From NCBI GenBank assembly GCA_951640165.1, contig OX621250.1:806001-870000 (forward strand): a DNA stretch of 64,000 nt. Reading direction: 5' to 3'. Under the pieces are notes generated by a model. It was not told the origin of the DNA and searched no databases. It worked only from the letters and a program-made list of their open reading frames with translations. This stretch comes from Pseudoips prasinana (Eukaryota; Arthropoda; Insecta; Lepidoptera; Nolidae). Shown in pieces: positions 23,188 to 34,722 of this stretch (its first letter is position 1; every line of letters begins with the position of its first letter). Both the position numbers and the translations under genes were made by a program.

Positions 23188-23368
23188 TCCTACTAATATT
23201 ATAAATGCGAAAGTTTGTGAGTATGGATGTTTGTTACTCTTTCACGCAAAAACTACCGAACGGACTTAGATGAAATTTAGTATTGATATAGCTTATACCT
23301 ATGTCAGAATATCAAATAGGCTATAATTTTTGAAGTTTAAAGCGGGTAAAACCGCGTGGTACAGCTAG
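23188..23368 (+). mobile_element. non-autonomous Helitron, Lep1 type
   Basis: Begins TCCTACTAATATTATAAATG and ends ACCGCGTGGTACAGCTAG before T, the TC...CTRR pattern of Helitrons. It has no terminal inverted repeats and no target duplication. A GC-rich hairpin (GCGGGTAAAACCGC) lies just before the 3' end, as the family predicts. Confidence 0.8.
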
Positions 23369-23465
23369 TATGGTTATATTTTAGATGTGGATACAAACGA
23401 AACATCAATGTTCAAAATTATACGTTATTAAATTAGCATATTTTACATAGAGCTTTGATAACCTA

Positions 23466-23704
23466 CTAGCGGCCCGGTACGTGCTTCGCTACGCTTTTAA
23501 GTATTTGTACAAATTATTTGTATATGGGTGTATAGAAAGATGTAGATTTTTACACTTTTTCATGACCTTTTAAAAATTTATCTACGTACAAACCTTCCCT
23601 GGACTTCCACGAATAATTCAAGACCAAAATTAGCTAAATCGGTAAAGGCGTTGTTGAGTTATAACATTACAACGAAAAGTGGCATTGATTTTTATATATA
23701 TAGA
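23466..23704 (-). mobile_element. non-autonomous Helitron, second family
   Basis: On the minus strand it starts at a TC within TCTAT(AT)n and ends CGTACCGGGCCGCTAG. It aligns with the Helitron at 38069-39596 that hosts the mariner. Confidence 0.75.
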
Positions 23705-24169
23705 TAGATATGTATAAGCATACATGACCAAGTCGATTGAAGGGTAATTGACAATTGTAATAAAATACCATCTGTAAAAAGTCATTTAGCTTGGGAAAAA
23801 GTAGGTATGGTAATTACCTAGACCACAAAACTGGAATTTCAACCTTTTGTATCATCCCCATTATAACGACTACCCCGTATCGCTCGCGGGCCGGCTTGTG
23901 TCAAGACAGTGCGCTCAATTAACTGGGATTTTAGTTAATTACAAGCCAAGCTTCGTGCTTTAATTTGAGATGCGTTTTTGGATGAATGGTTTTCATAATA
24001 AGTTAAATTCCACACATTCACGTTAGAGACAAAATTGTTAAACAATTGTGTGGGTGGTTTGTTGGCATGATCGCAGCTGAATAGATAATTGCAGAAAAGC
24101 TGCATTAAAAATAAAAAATATAATATACATAAATGTCAATATATACAATACTATTAAGACAAGATGTAG

Positions 24170-24382
24170 TTAAATATATCTAAAACTATAAGCATTGCCA
24201 ATTGATATATATAACCTTTGACAATAACTTCAAGAAATACCTATTTAACTATAGAATTATTATCTGAAATTAATATAAATTCTACTTGTACCTAGAATTA
24301 AATATCTATAGTTAATTTGTAATACCATTCATTTCCCGACTCTTTACACTTGTTAAAGTCTATATGCATTAAAACCGTTTTA
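24170..24382 (+). repeat. family R, diverged copy
   Basis: TTTGACAATAACTTCAAG, ACCTAGAATTAAATATC and ACTTGTTAAAGTCTATATGC keep the order of 44880-45085 at low identity. Confidence 0.5.
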
Positions 24383-24414
24383 ACTTTATTTCTTTATCTA
24401 CTGAACATATTCAT

Positions 24415-24475
24415 CATCATCATGTCAGCTGAAAGACGTCCACTGCGTCCACGTTGAGGTGTACTGACGTACAGC
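24415..24475 (+). repeat. dispersed repeat head fragment
   Basis: ATCATCATCATGTCAGCTGAAAGACGTCCACTG matches in part the phrase at 11452 and 17216. It is a short fragment. Confidence 0.4.
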
Positions 24476-24539
24476 ACTTCGACCCTTCAGGATCTTTTGT
24501 ACTATCCCCCATTGGTTTCTATTCTAGCTCTGAATAAAG

Positions 24540-24745
24540 TCTGCACATAGATATACTGCTTTAGCTGCGGAGGTATTTCCGATCCAGTATGACATGGCAA
24601 CCTTCAAGAAGCGAGCCTATTCTTTTCTTAAAGGCCGGCAGCGCACTTGCAACTCCTCAGGTGTTGCGAATGTCCATGGGCGGCGGTGAACACTTACCAT
24701 CAGGTGACCCACTTGCACGTTTGCCATCCTATTATAAAAAATATA
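24540..24745 (+). pseudogene. LINE 3' end with ORF C-terminus
   Basis: ACCTTCAAGAAGCGAGCCTA reads TFKKRAYSFLKG, a frequent C-terminus of lepidopteran LINE ORF2, followed by AAGGCCGGCAGCGCACTTGC and CCATGGGCGGCGGTGAACAC. It ends in an A/TA-rich tail at 24738-24760. A minus-strand relative is at 62220-62350. Confidence 0.55.
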
Positions 24746-24769
24746 TATATATATATACACAGTGATACG

Positions 24770-24855
24770 CCGCTGCCCGTTCTCTGGGAGATATTTTCTC
24801 GACACGGCCTCTACGCCCGTCACGGGGTGAGATGGGGTGGCGATATAATAAATAT
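24770..24855 (+). repeat. dispersed repeat fragment
   Basis: GCCGCTGCCCGTTCTCTGG, then TACGCCCGTCACGGGGTGAG resembles 28697-28770 (CCACGGGATGAGATGGGGTG). It appears to be another retroelement 3' end. Confidence 0.45.
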
Positions 24856-25408
24856 GAAGTCGATTAGAAACTTCCCTAAGAAGTTGATTGAAAATGGTAT
24901 TCTTTTCAAATATTATTACAAGGCAGCAATAATCTTCCAATAAATTACCTCGCTTCAGAGTCCTTGAGTTGCAATTCGCGATCGCACCTTAACTCAAGCG
25001 TGCCAAAGTCCACAAGTAACATAACTCGTCCCACATCATAATTTATGGTGAAACTTTTTATACGCACTTTTCTCTTATATGGAGTGAGCATGGGACTTGT
25101 GACGTATGTTATTTGCGATAATGTGAGGGCTACAACATTGCTGGCATACATATATAATGTGCCACGTTTGATACGTAACTTAAACATCGTCGGGTACCGG
25201 AATTCATACTGAGCTAGAAAATTGTGTACTATATTTAATAGTTATATTTTTTTACCTATGCTTGATGAAACTAAGTTATGCTAGTTTCCATCAGCATAGC
25301 TCCAAATTATCCCGATTAGACATGCCAGTTTTATAGTATTTTTGCAATACAAAGCGATAATTGAAATTCAAAACAAAGTATTCGTAATTTTTTATCTAAT
25401 GATAATTA

Positions 25409-25594
25409 ATGCTGTTGGGGCTGCCGTGGCGCTGTAGTGCATCTGGAATGTTTGCTACTGCACGTACGGACCATTTAACGGCACTAATCCGAAAAAGAAC
25501 AGCTACTCTGCTGCTTCGTCTGAGGAATGCCAGCAACAGCATTCTGAAAGTCACTGCTTCAAGGTTTGACTGCCCCACCGGCTGTCGGGTCTAA
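25409..25594 (+). pseudogene. LINE reverse transcriptase C-terminal fragment
   Basis: A 61-residue frame reads MLLGLPWRCSASGMFATART, then IRKRTATLLLRLRNASNSIL. The LLGLPR-SASGMFA-AR...KR-ASLL-RLR-S-NSIL pattern is a known LINE ORF2 C-terminal signature in Lepidoptera (RTE/Rex-like, from memory). Nothing upstream or downstream continues it. Confidence 0.6.
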
Positions 25595-25599
25595 AGGTT

Positions 25600-26013
25600 C
25601 TATCTATGTTGGTTAAACCATTTGAAATATACATAAGTTAAAAAAAAAAAAACAATAGTTAGGCCTAGAAATTACAAATCGGAAATTATCGTCACCTAGC
25701 CAAATATACAAACTGTGATTTATCCAATTTGGCTAGACGCCTTGATTCAATAATAAAACGTTTATTCTATGCATAAAGTAAGAAGATTAGGTTGAAGATG
25801 AAACATTTTAATAAATTATTTTCTGCAACGCAAAGTAACGAACACAATTCTCACTGCAGCATTAGACTGAAGTAATCACGAAGTCAAACTACATCCCTTG
25901 ACAATTGTACCTCGAGTCGGTGGTACACTTGAGAGAATATGCAGTTGTATTCCGTATCCAGTAGAGTAAGGAATACTCGGATTATTTTTATCTGCAATTG
26001 TATTTATGACCTT
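25600..26013. other. no recognisable feature
   Basis: AT-rich spacer with an A-run at 25640-25652. Nothing recognised. Confidence 0.4.
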
Positions 26014-26131
26014 CTAGCTATGCCCCGCGGTTTCACCTGCGTTAAAGTAGTTTTGGCGTAAAAGAGTAACAAACATACACCCATACATCTATAGTCACAA
26101 ACTTTCGCATTTATAATATTAGTATGTAGGA
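26014..26131 (-). mobile_element. Lep1-type Helitron, internally shortened
   Basis: CTAGCTATGCCCCGCGG (3' end, inverted) to AATATTAGTATGTAGGA (5' end, inverted). Confidence 0.75.
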
Positions 26132-26254
26132 TGTGTACCTCTAGCGGTTTTGGCAGTGCACGCCGGAATATAGTTACTTGACACTTATCGTCATATTTTG
26201 GACATTTCACACAATATCTTTATAAATTGTGGCCTATATGTTATTCTGATGTAT

Positions 26255-26370
26255 AAGCTATATTATTGTAAAGTTTTATAAAATCTATTCAGTAGATTTA
26301 ACGTGAAAGAGTAACAAACATCCATCCATCCATCCATACTTTTAAACGTACGCGTTTATAATATTAGTTG
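26255..26370 (-). mobile_element. Helitron remnant
   Basis: GAAAGAGTAACAAACATCC and GCGTTTATAATATTAGTTG are Lep1 interior and 5'-end phrases. A (CATC)n run lies at about 26322-26337. The CTAG end is lost. Confidence 0.5.
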
Positions 26371-26464
26371 CATACATTTTGAAAAATAATATTGAGTATA
26401 CATCACCATGAAAATTCATGCAAAGGAGACAACTAATAAACTACTAAATCTACTAACATCTGCA

Positions 26465-26600
26465 AATAAAAATAAATGTGGCGCTGCAGTTAAGGCAGTT
26501 GCCTCCCCACTTCGTGTTCCGGGTTTGATTCCCGCACAGGACAATTACTATTTACTACACGTCTAGTTGTTCTAAATCTAGGCGTGCTTTGTATTCAACT
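26465..26600 (+). mobile_element. SINE family C
   Basis: GCAGTTAAGGCAGTTGCCTC is an A-box arm, CCGGGTTTGATTCCCGCAC a B box, and CAGGACAATTACTATTTAC and TTCTAAATCTAGGCGTG the 3' body. Confidence 0.6.
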
Positions 26601-26731
26601 ATATGTTTGTAAAGTATAGACGGATTCATTCGTTGACTTTAAAAAAGAAGTTTTGTGAAACCGCATTTGACATTTTACATAAATGGCATTTACCTCAAAT
26701 AAAATATATTTTATTTTTTATACGTAATAAT

Positions 26732-26992
26732 AGAGAATATTATTCACACATAGCCATTTGTTCCCATACTAAGCAGAGCTTGTATTAAGGAAACCAGATA
26801 TCTGATATAGGTGGTACTACGTACATAGGTATGCTACTTTTCTTATGCAAATACATAGTTATATAGATAATTACACCCAGACTAAGGACAAACAGACGTT
26901 TTTATGCACACAAATATCTGTCCTGGGTGAGAATCGAACCTGCAACCTGCGGCGTGACAGTCAAGTATATACCAATCACGCTAACCGGCCCG
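26732..26992 (-). mobile_element. SINE family B, copy 4
   Basis: From AATATTATTCACACATAGCC to CACGCTAACCGGCCCG. Near full length, with a degraded B-box region (TGAGAATCGAACCTGC). Confidence 0.85.
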
Positions 26993-27268
26993 TTGGTTAT
27001 TTGCGATACCTTAAAATATAACTGAAAGTAGAAGTAAAACTTCTCCAACTTCTTAGTTATTTTTTGACAAAACTCGCCAATAATTTGATGATGTCGACTA
27101 TTACGCACTCGTAGGTTCTGCACATTAAAACTCCGAAATATTTTCCACACACAATATTTAATCAAACAGAGTAGAGAGTTCTCATCTACCGCCGTACAAA
27201 GAATGCCTCTTTAATAATTCTCCTACCTTAATTATATTTTTATCCGTGACAACCATTTGAAAGTCTAA

Positions 27269-27499
27269 GGCTGATTTCAGAGTCGCGCCGGCGAGCAGCG
27301 CCGTCCAAACGCGCGCGCTTACAATTACACTAGATAGTAGTTGCGTTTCATAGTCACGCAGTTCACACGCGCCGTCGGCCAGCGCTGCCCGAGCTCGGCT
27401 ACTGGCAGCTAGCGTTTCAGGGTGACGCGACTCGCACGCGCCGGTGTTGACACGCGCTGGCCTCCGGCGCGTGCCGCGCGCGTCTCTCTGAAATCAGCC
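27269..27499. mobile_element. GC-rich MITE with TAA target duplication
   Basis: The inverted ends GGCTGATTTCAGAG / CTCTGAAATCAGCC are flanked by TAA on each side (27266-27268 and 27500-27502). The 231-bp body is full of GCGC and CGCGC. A 3-bp TAA duplication fits the PIF/Harbinger group (target TWA), but the class is inferred. Confidence 0.8.
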
Positions 27500-27502
27500 T
27501 AA

Positions 27503-27954
27503 TACCGATTATTAATAGTTTTAAGATGTCAAATTATTATAGTAATTAATAAAATGATAATCACTAATCAAATAAATAATCACAGTGTAAAAATATTACT
27601 ATAACACAGCAGCTACGTCATAAACGTTGCGCGGCTATTGAGTACTTGATAATTTTAATGGTTGTATCGATAAAGACCTAAACACTACCATCCAGCATCT
27701 TTTTGTTTAAGTTGCAAAAGAAGTGAAAAGCTTGGAGTTTCTTGTTCAATATTATAAAATAACCAACACAGTTATTTTTGTTTGTAGCAAAATGCTCCAT
27801 GGCAACTGAATGCAAATAACCGAGGTGCAGTTGCATCAAGTTCTCGCAGTAATCAAGCCGTCATAACGAGGCTCCGTCGCAACTCCAGGGGATTGCTGCT
27901 AACCTGGTACAATGCTTGTGGTAAATTAAATATTTTCATTTTATATTGAGTGCT
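27503..27954. other. no recognisable feature
   Basis: AT-rich. Nothing recognised. Confidence 0.4.
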
Positions 27955-28490
27955 TTTTAGGGTTTCGTAGCCAAATGGCAAATAACGGAACCCTTATAGA
28001 TACGTCATGTCTGTCTGTCTGTCCGTCCGTATGTCACAGCCACTTTTTTCCGAAACTATAAGAGCTGTACTGTTGAAACTTGGTAAGTAGATGTATACTG
28101 TGAACCGCATTAAGATTTTCACACTAAAATAGAAAAATAACAATAATTTTGGAGGTTCCCCATACATAGAACTGAAACTAGATTTTCTTTTTCATCGTAC
28201 CCATACATGTGGGGTGTCTATTGATAGGTCTTCAAAAATGATATTGAGGTTTCTAATATAATTTTTTTTCTAAACTGAATAGTTTGTGCAAGAGACACTT
28301 CCAAAGTAGTAAAATGATACATTACCATTCAAACTTCCACCGAAAATTGGTTTTAACTAGATCTAGTAAGTAGATGTTTTTAATACGACATAAATCGTAA
28401 ACAGCAATTTACCTTTCATTTAATGAACTGAAATACTTGCTGCTACGGAACCCTTCACGGGCGAGTACGACTTGCACTTGGCCGGTTTAT
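27955..28490 (+). repeat. long dispersed repeat, family F, copy 1
   Basis: Runs from TTTAGGGTTTCGTAGCCAAA through a (GTCT)n/(GTCC)n block and CCGAAACTATAAGAGCTGTAC to GACTTGCACTTGGCCGG. A second copy in the same orientation is at 33726-34250. The ends are partly complementary (GGGTTCCG ... CGGAACCC), suggesting a degenerate DNA element. No coding capacity was seen. Confidence 0.8.
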
Positions 28491-28564
28491 TGTTATTGCT
28501 TACTGCAATCCAACATTATAACAATTCTCAGTGGTCTTAAAATTAACTCTTACTAGACTATTTC

Positions 28565-28800
28565 ATCATTACAGCTAAATAAGTCCACTGCTGGACAAAC
28601 CTCCCTCAAGAATCGTCTTGGGGGGATATGCCATAATCGCTACGCTTGGCAGGCGGGTTGGCGATCGCAGTAAGATAGTCATAGTAATCAGAAGGAAGCT
28701 GCTGCCCTTCCTCAGGTAGATATTCCCTCGGGTCGACTTCTACGCCCCCCACGGGATGAGATGGGGTGATGATATTCTGATTCTGATATTTGTCGCCGTC
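28565..28800. repeat. dispersed repeat fragments
   Basis: TAAGTCCACTGCTGGACAAAC, GGCAGGCGGGTTGGCGATCG and CCACGGGATGAGATGGGGTG recur elsewhere in the window as short retroelement-end phrases. Confidence 0.45.
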
Positions 28801-28928
28801 ACCACACAGCTAGACTATTTAACCGTGTGATATTATTAAATATCCCACGGTAAAATAATCTAGTAAAAGTTAGCACATTTGGATGTAACGTAACCCTCTA
28901 GGGTCCAACTACGCAACACATGTATAGA

Positions 28929-29062
28929 TGCCAGCACATCCAGCTACCCTAATCTGTCAAATTTCTTTCATTGATTTTCAACTTTATCACAAAAGCATAA
29001 GGTTCACTTTCAATTGGGGAAATTTGACAGATTGGGGTAGCTTGATGTGCTGTCTGTACTAA
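28929..29062. mobile_element. MITE with long inverted ends, copy 2
   Basis: GATGCCAGCACATCCAGCTA to AATCTGTCAAATTTC is mirrored by GAAATTTGACAGATTGGGGT and AGCTTGATGTGCTGTCTGT. Almost the whole element is stem. Confidence 0.7.
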
Positions 29063-29302
29063 AGCGTTCCTGGCCAGTTTTCGGGTTTGGTAGCCATTAA
29101 CAATGGATGCTATTCATTAAGCAGAGAATTTTATAATGTACGAGTATTTGCAAACACACGTACACTCTTTATCCTTCATTGTTATAATCCATAGTATGTT
29201 TAGCCGATACAGCACTGAGTAGAGCAGTCGCAGAATTAATAGCTTTACGTATTTTTTCAATGTATATTTACAAGTAAACTCTAAGGGCAATCTTTGATCC
29301 AA

Positions 29303-29584
29303 ATAATATAATAATATCCTGGGACATTATTCACACACGGCGATCTGATCCCAAACTAAGCAGAGCTTGTACTATGGAAACCAGATAACTGATATACTAC
29401 ATATACTATTTTTCTTTTGTAAATACATACTTATATAGATAATTTACACCCAGACTCAGGATAAACACAGATATTTGTGTGCATGAACATGTATGCACAC
29501 AAATATCTGTCCAGGGTGGGAATCTAACCCACGACCTCCGGCGTGAAAGGCAGGGTATCTACCAACCACGCCAACAGGCCCGTC
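29303..29584 (-). mobile_element. SINE family B, copy 5
   Basis: Complete copy from the (TAATA)n tail to CAACAGGCCCGTC. A short internal inverted duplication (ATATTTGTGTGCATGAACATG next to its complement, 29471-29506) distinguishes it from other copies. Confidence 0.88.
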
Positions 29585-31050
29585 AAATCGGGATTTGGAC
29601 GCTACGCCTCATCATCTGCGGTTGAACAGTACACTACAAACGTGCATTCGACCCATTAGGACCTGTACAAGTCCGGATTATAAGTTTCTTGTTACAGTTT
29701 TCCCTTGTGATGAATGAACCCGAAACAAATGGTCACCGAGAGTAGTAACGATGTACTTTACCTTAACCAATGCGCAACTTACAGCTAAATATTTTTATCC
29801 CATATTTTTTCACTTTTTTGTAGATATTATGTCATACAATCCAAGAAATTTATTACAGGTAAGTTACGAGAGAAATACAATGACACACTGACTAACGATA
29901 CGTCAAAGAACGATCTCATATATTCGTTATCAAGGTACTTTCACCACACCATACTTATACCAAAAAATTATGTTTCTAATCCATAAACTTAAAGAAATAT
30001 GATGAACGAAATTCCCACAAATAACTTAATTTTTTGATACAAAATACAACCAAACCAAACAATGTAACAAGTGGACATACATTAAGTCGCGCAAAAGCAA
30101 TAACAAGAAGAAAATAAATCAACGAGTCACAAATTATAACATTTCTTAACAAAATGGCGAAGCAATAAAAGCCACCGCATTAACAGTAAAGAAACAATTG
30201 AACACTAAAAAGGAGTAAAAAATGAGAAAAAAATAGTAAAAAAAGGCGTCGAGTGGTTGGAACCGTTCCAAGTTTGTAAGAAACATGCCCCTTTAAACAA
30301 AATAAATGCTCAGTTGTATAAGAATACTGGATTTGGAGAATACTCGTGTTTTTCCAGTAAGTGGTGGCTGGATTGTAATTTATTAGCTTGGCAAGTGTCA
30401 ATGGTGTTTTCAAGATCTTTATATGGAGTTGGATCGCTCTGCGGAGTTACTAGAGCGTGAATTTTTGGAGAGCAAAGTGATTACTTACTTGTTTATACTT
30501 TGTTATTTTTATTTCGTAGTATATTTCATAAAGCATCTTGCTCGGGTTCTCCTAACTTTCTTACTCAAAATTATGCATAGCGTACATGAAATTTGTATCT
30601 GTGTACGGGCGGTGTAAGCTTCGGTGGTAACCAAAGAACCTTTATGTTAAATTTATTGTTGATTCACGATATTGGGTGAGTTAATACTCTCCGTGCCTCG
30701 AAGAGGCAAGAAAGGACACTATAAGGCGTCGGTTAAGGTTGTCATGACAACATAATTAACAATATTTAAAGGTATTTAGAAGCTAAATGGAAGGTGACAC
30801 CTGCTCTAACCATCAAGGTTACTGATTCTATATGGGTTTCGACGTTGGATGACAATGGGTTAATTAATTCTGATTGCAATCTTTAACGGATTTTACCGGG
30901 AGCCGACCTCAATTGGAATAGACAAAAGGTAAAGAAGAAAAAGCGGCGATAAAAATTTAATACATTTAATATTACGTCAAGCCGATGAGACCTAGGTGAA
31001 AATGTCTGACAGTTACCTTACATTTTAATAAGTCTAATTATCATATATTT
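29585..31050. other. no recognisable gene
   Basis: AT-rich. Short frames at 30180-30617 on both strands carry no motif. A moderately conserved-looking block at 30675-30950 (CCGTGCCTCGAAGAGGCAAG, then TGGGTTTCGACGTTGGATG) may be a LINE tail but has no second copy here. Confidence 0.35.
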
Positions 31051-31054
31051 TATT

Positions 31055-31115
31055 TTTAACCGACTTCAAAAAGAAAATAGCTTATCAATTCGACTATTTT
31101 TTTTTTGGAAGTTTG
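31055..31115 (+). repeat. common lepidopteran repeat fragment
   Basis: AACCGACTTCAAAAAGAAAA and TCAATTCGACTATTTTTTTT is a phrase I recognise from many lepidopteran intergenic regions. It is a fragment only. Confidence 0.4.
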
Positions 31116-32865
31116 TATTTTACGTCAGTGATTAGCTGTTTGCGAATCAGTTTTGATAATTTTTAATATTATTATTATAAACTGCTTTCACTATTATCTC
31201 ATAAAATTTTGCTGATTCTGGTTTTGTTACTAGTATTTTTAGCTAGATTACAATTACGAATGACGATTAAATTTAGATTAATATTACGTCAAAGACATTA
31301 AATTGTTTTTAGATAATGATTATGTATAGATGTTTATAGAACCTAATAACATGAACGTTTAACCAAAACTAATTTAGTAATGATAGTAATTTTTGTCTAT
31401 CCTAATTCATTTATCCAAAGTATCTCGTTGATAACTTTAATTTCGGCAGATATATACGTTATGTAAGAAGGCCAAATTAGGTGCGGATAGTAGCAATATA
31501 GAAATATTTGAATCTTGAAGCTTAGTCTATGTTTTCAAGAAATCATAACTAACCTCTTTTAAGACCTATTTCTCCCTGCCATTTACCTATTAATAATTTT
31601 CCAAACTGAGAAAATGAGGAAAGTGAGTGCAATCAAGAAAGTGAGAATTTCAACACGTAAATTCGACCCATAATGACCTACGCGAGTTTGCATTAGGTGT
31701 GTTCTACTCCAATTGGCAAAGTGCCGGGCTCTCCATGGTACGTCCGTATCAAAAGCCCCATGTAGATCTCCAATTATCTGTATTTCAGTATTGGCTGAAG
31801 CAAGCGTCAAATGATTCTATGACTCTGCTACGCACCTTCCAAAGCAATCGGTGGTAAAGGCGGTCAAATACACTCCTACTCACCTCTCACGTAAGCACGG
31901 TCGTCCCAGAAAAGTCTTCAGCGATCGACAAGACAAGATCACTAATTACCTAGTTTAAAAACATACAGACAATTTTTTTTTTTTTTTGAAAGATTTAGTA
32001 TCTTAAATACATTATGATATTAAATCATTTCATTTAAAACATTCAATTACAACTTTAGACTAATATTGGATCCGAGATTAACAAAATACAATATAAGGAT
32101 ATCTGTACAAAATTAATACTAAACTTGCATAAACAAGAAGCATACGATGCTAAGACGCGCACGTTACTACACAGATAGGGCATAGCTAGCTTTTAATAAA
32201 TTCTCAATTTTACAAAAAAATAGCCCAAGTGCTCCTACAACTTAATATCATAAACCTAGCACCCGCTATAAACTGTTTGCCCTCTTTCCTCAAAATCACA
32301 AGTTTCCTTTAAAATATGCAAAATAACAAAGTGATATTCATGGTGACCTTAGACCTGCACGGCGTTCCGCGGCCCGGTATTCCGTGATTCGGTAATTCCG
32401 AGTTCCGCTGAGTGCTACTGAATATTTGATGGAGAGTTACGTGGGTTATTTTATCGAGAATTTTAAATGTTTGTATACTCGGTTGTTAATTTGGCACGGT
32501 TTTATTTTAATTTGACACATTTTACTTTATATTTACGGCTTTATTCATAATTTATAAATGCATATACAAGTGACACACTTAATGCCGATTAAGGTTTCAT
32601 TGACGGTTCAGTCACCATTTGGGTTGCAAATTATTTGAGATCACTTTCAGCAATAAATGACACTCGGCAGTGTGCCATCCAAGTTCGTACGATATTGCAG
32701 TAGGCCAACCATTTAGATCTTACTTCCGGCAACCTCATAACTTAAAAAGTATTAAGTGAATCTTGTAATTTTACACATTTAAATAGGCTCTCGTGATTAC
32801 GTACAAAGACAGTGGCTGACAGCATAGAATATCACCACCCCAGCTCATCCTGTAGGGTACCTAGA
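31116..32865. other. no recognisable gene
   Basis: AT-rich, with T-runs at 31977-31987. A compact TTCCG-rich stretch lies at 32359-32405 (GTTCCGCGG, ATTCCGTG, ATTCCGAG, GTTCCGC). No coding signal. Confidence 0.35.
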
Positions 32866-32935
32866 AATGGGCAGCAGCGTTTCTCTGAGTACTATGACCA
32901 TCATTCTGCGAACGCCAACCATTCTGGTTTAATTT
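32866..32935 (+). repeat. dispersed repeat fragment
   Basis: GGGCAGCAGCGTTTCTCTGAG and ACTATGACCATCATTCTGCG match the start of 17037-17090. Confidence 0.45.
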
Positions 32936-33725
32936 AATTTGTATTTATAAATATTTTTATTAAATAGGTCTTAAAGAGATATGTGTTCAGAAAAATAATA
33001 TTGTATTTGACACTGTGTTTAACATTGGCATAAAAATATAAATCTTAAAATAAAGCCAAGTTCAGTATAAACGTTCGATGTAATTAGTGTCACGACGCCG
33101 ACAAGAGTTGAAATCCTATTAGGTGCTAAACTATACAGCAGTATTTTTGTTTTAAACATGACTTATACTGTTAGCCTAGTAGGTTAACACAGTATTCTAC
33201 TATGATTTGCAACAGTTAAGTCTTTAAGCTTACTATACACTATACGTAACTTTGCACTGCTGTCACAGCTTTTGAGAACCTACAAAAAAATCCCATCCGT
33301 ACTATTTATTTATTACCTGTTCAAATTAAATCAGTTACAAATGATAAAAGGTTAGATGAAATGGCAAACTAATCTAATAAAATTCCACTTTCCAACGAAA
33401 GTGTTATGTGGATCACGGTAATAAGTTCAGTCATAACCTTCCGTCGTTTATTACAACCATTCTCACGGAACTGTACCTTAACACAGGCCATAACGAGGCA
33501 TAAAGTATTCACTTGACAGATTGCACGAATGTTCCCGACTAACTGGCAATATGTTAAGGTGAGTCTTGACTACGAGCAAATGCTTAGGAAAAATATTTGT
33601 ACGCTTCGCAAATAGTAAAACTTAGATTCACAAATTTTATCATATTATAGCATTAAACAAACATACGGCTCACGTGATATTAAGCGGTTATGGTAGCTTA
33701 TTACGCGTTGTTGTCGATGATTTTT
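32936..33725. other. no recognisable feature
   Basis: AT-rich spacer. Nothing recognised. Confidence 0.4.
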
Positions 33726-34250
33726 AGGGTTCCGTAGCCAAATGGCAAAAAACGGAACCCTTATAGATTCGTCATGTCTGTCTGTCTGTCCGTCCTTATG
33801 GCACAGCCACTTTTTTCCGAAACTATAAGAGCTGTACTACTGAAACTTGGTAAATAGATGTATTCTGTGAACCGCATTAAGATTTTTACACAAAAATAGA
33901 AAAAGAACAATTATTTTGGGGGGTCATAATGGTCTTCAAAAATGATATTGAGGTTCTTAATATCATTTTTTTCTAAACTGAATAGTTTGCCCGAGAGACA
34001 CTTCCAAAGTGGTAAAATGCCCCCCCCCCCCCCCCCCTCTAACTTCTAAAATAAGAGAATAATAAAACTAAAAAAAATATATGATGTATATTACTATGTA
34101 AACTAACAACGAAAATTAGTTTGAACGAGATCTAGCAAGTAGTTTTTTTTTAATACGTCATAAACCGCAATTTGCATTCATTTAATCAACTGAAATACTT
34201 GCTACTATGGAACCCTTCATGTGCGAGTCCGACTCGCACTTCGCCGGTTT
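33726..34250 (+). repeat. long dispersed repeat, family F, copy 2
   Basis: Aligns with 27955-28490 over nearly all its length (AGGGTTCCGTAGCCAAATGG to GCACTTCGCCGGTTTTTTC). It carries an 18-base C-run at 34020-34037 that is absent from copy 1. The open frame at 34207 is a by-product. Confidence 0.85.
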
Positions 34251-34444
34251 TTTCTCCTCCAATTGGACTTATTCATTGCTTCATCTTCAATTAGAATTCG
34301 CGCCGTCGCATACTAACGGTAAGCGACAGTTGCACAAAACATCACTAAAAACAGACCCCTGTGCTGACCTCAAAAAAGGTGGCTCCAGGGCTGGTTATTT
34401 GGTATGTAGTCCTATACTAGACCGCTATTGTGCGATGTGGCAGT

Positions 34445-34722
34445 GAAAGTCGCTTACTTACTTATCGTATGGGCAGTGGTTACCCTAGTGTCAGAGTTGT
34501 TCGAGCCGCCCAGTAGGCCTCTGACATGGCTTAACGACTAATGATTACAACCGGGTCGGATAACTTAATGTGCCCTCCGAAGCGCGGAGACGCTAAGAAA
34601 TTAAACCACTTTAGTGGTCACCCATCTAGGGACTGACCGTGAGCCTAGTTGCTTAAGCTGCCCGATCGCTTTCCAACCGATGAGAGCATCTCGCTATGTG
34701 TAAGTCGCTTAGGCTACCAGTA
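34445..34722 (-). mobile_element. 5S rRNA-derived SINE (SINE3-like)
   Basis: On the minus strand, CTCATCGGTTGGAAAGCGAT and GCTTAAGCAACTAGG, then GGTCAGTCCCTAGATGGGTG, follow the 5S rRNA internal promoter region (A and C boxes, TTAAGCA...GGTTAGTACTTAGATGGGTGACC). An unrelated body follows (TTAGCGTCTCCGCGC, CCGACCCGGTTGTAATC). The divergence and the fused body exclude a functional 5S gene. Confidence 0.6.

Noticed and set aside
25396..25578. Minus-strand 60-codon frame
   Set aside because: The plus strand reads a recognisable LINE C-terminal signature over the same bases.
34570..34690. 5S rRNA gene
   Set aside because: Too diverged and fused to an unrelated body.
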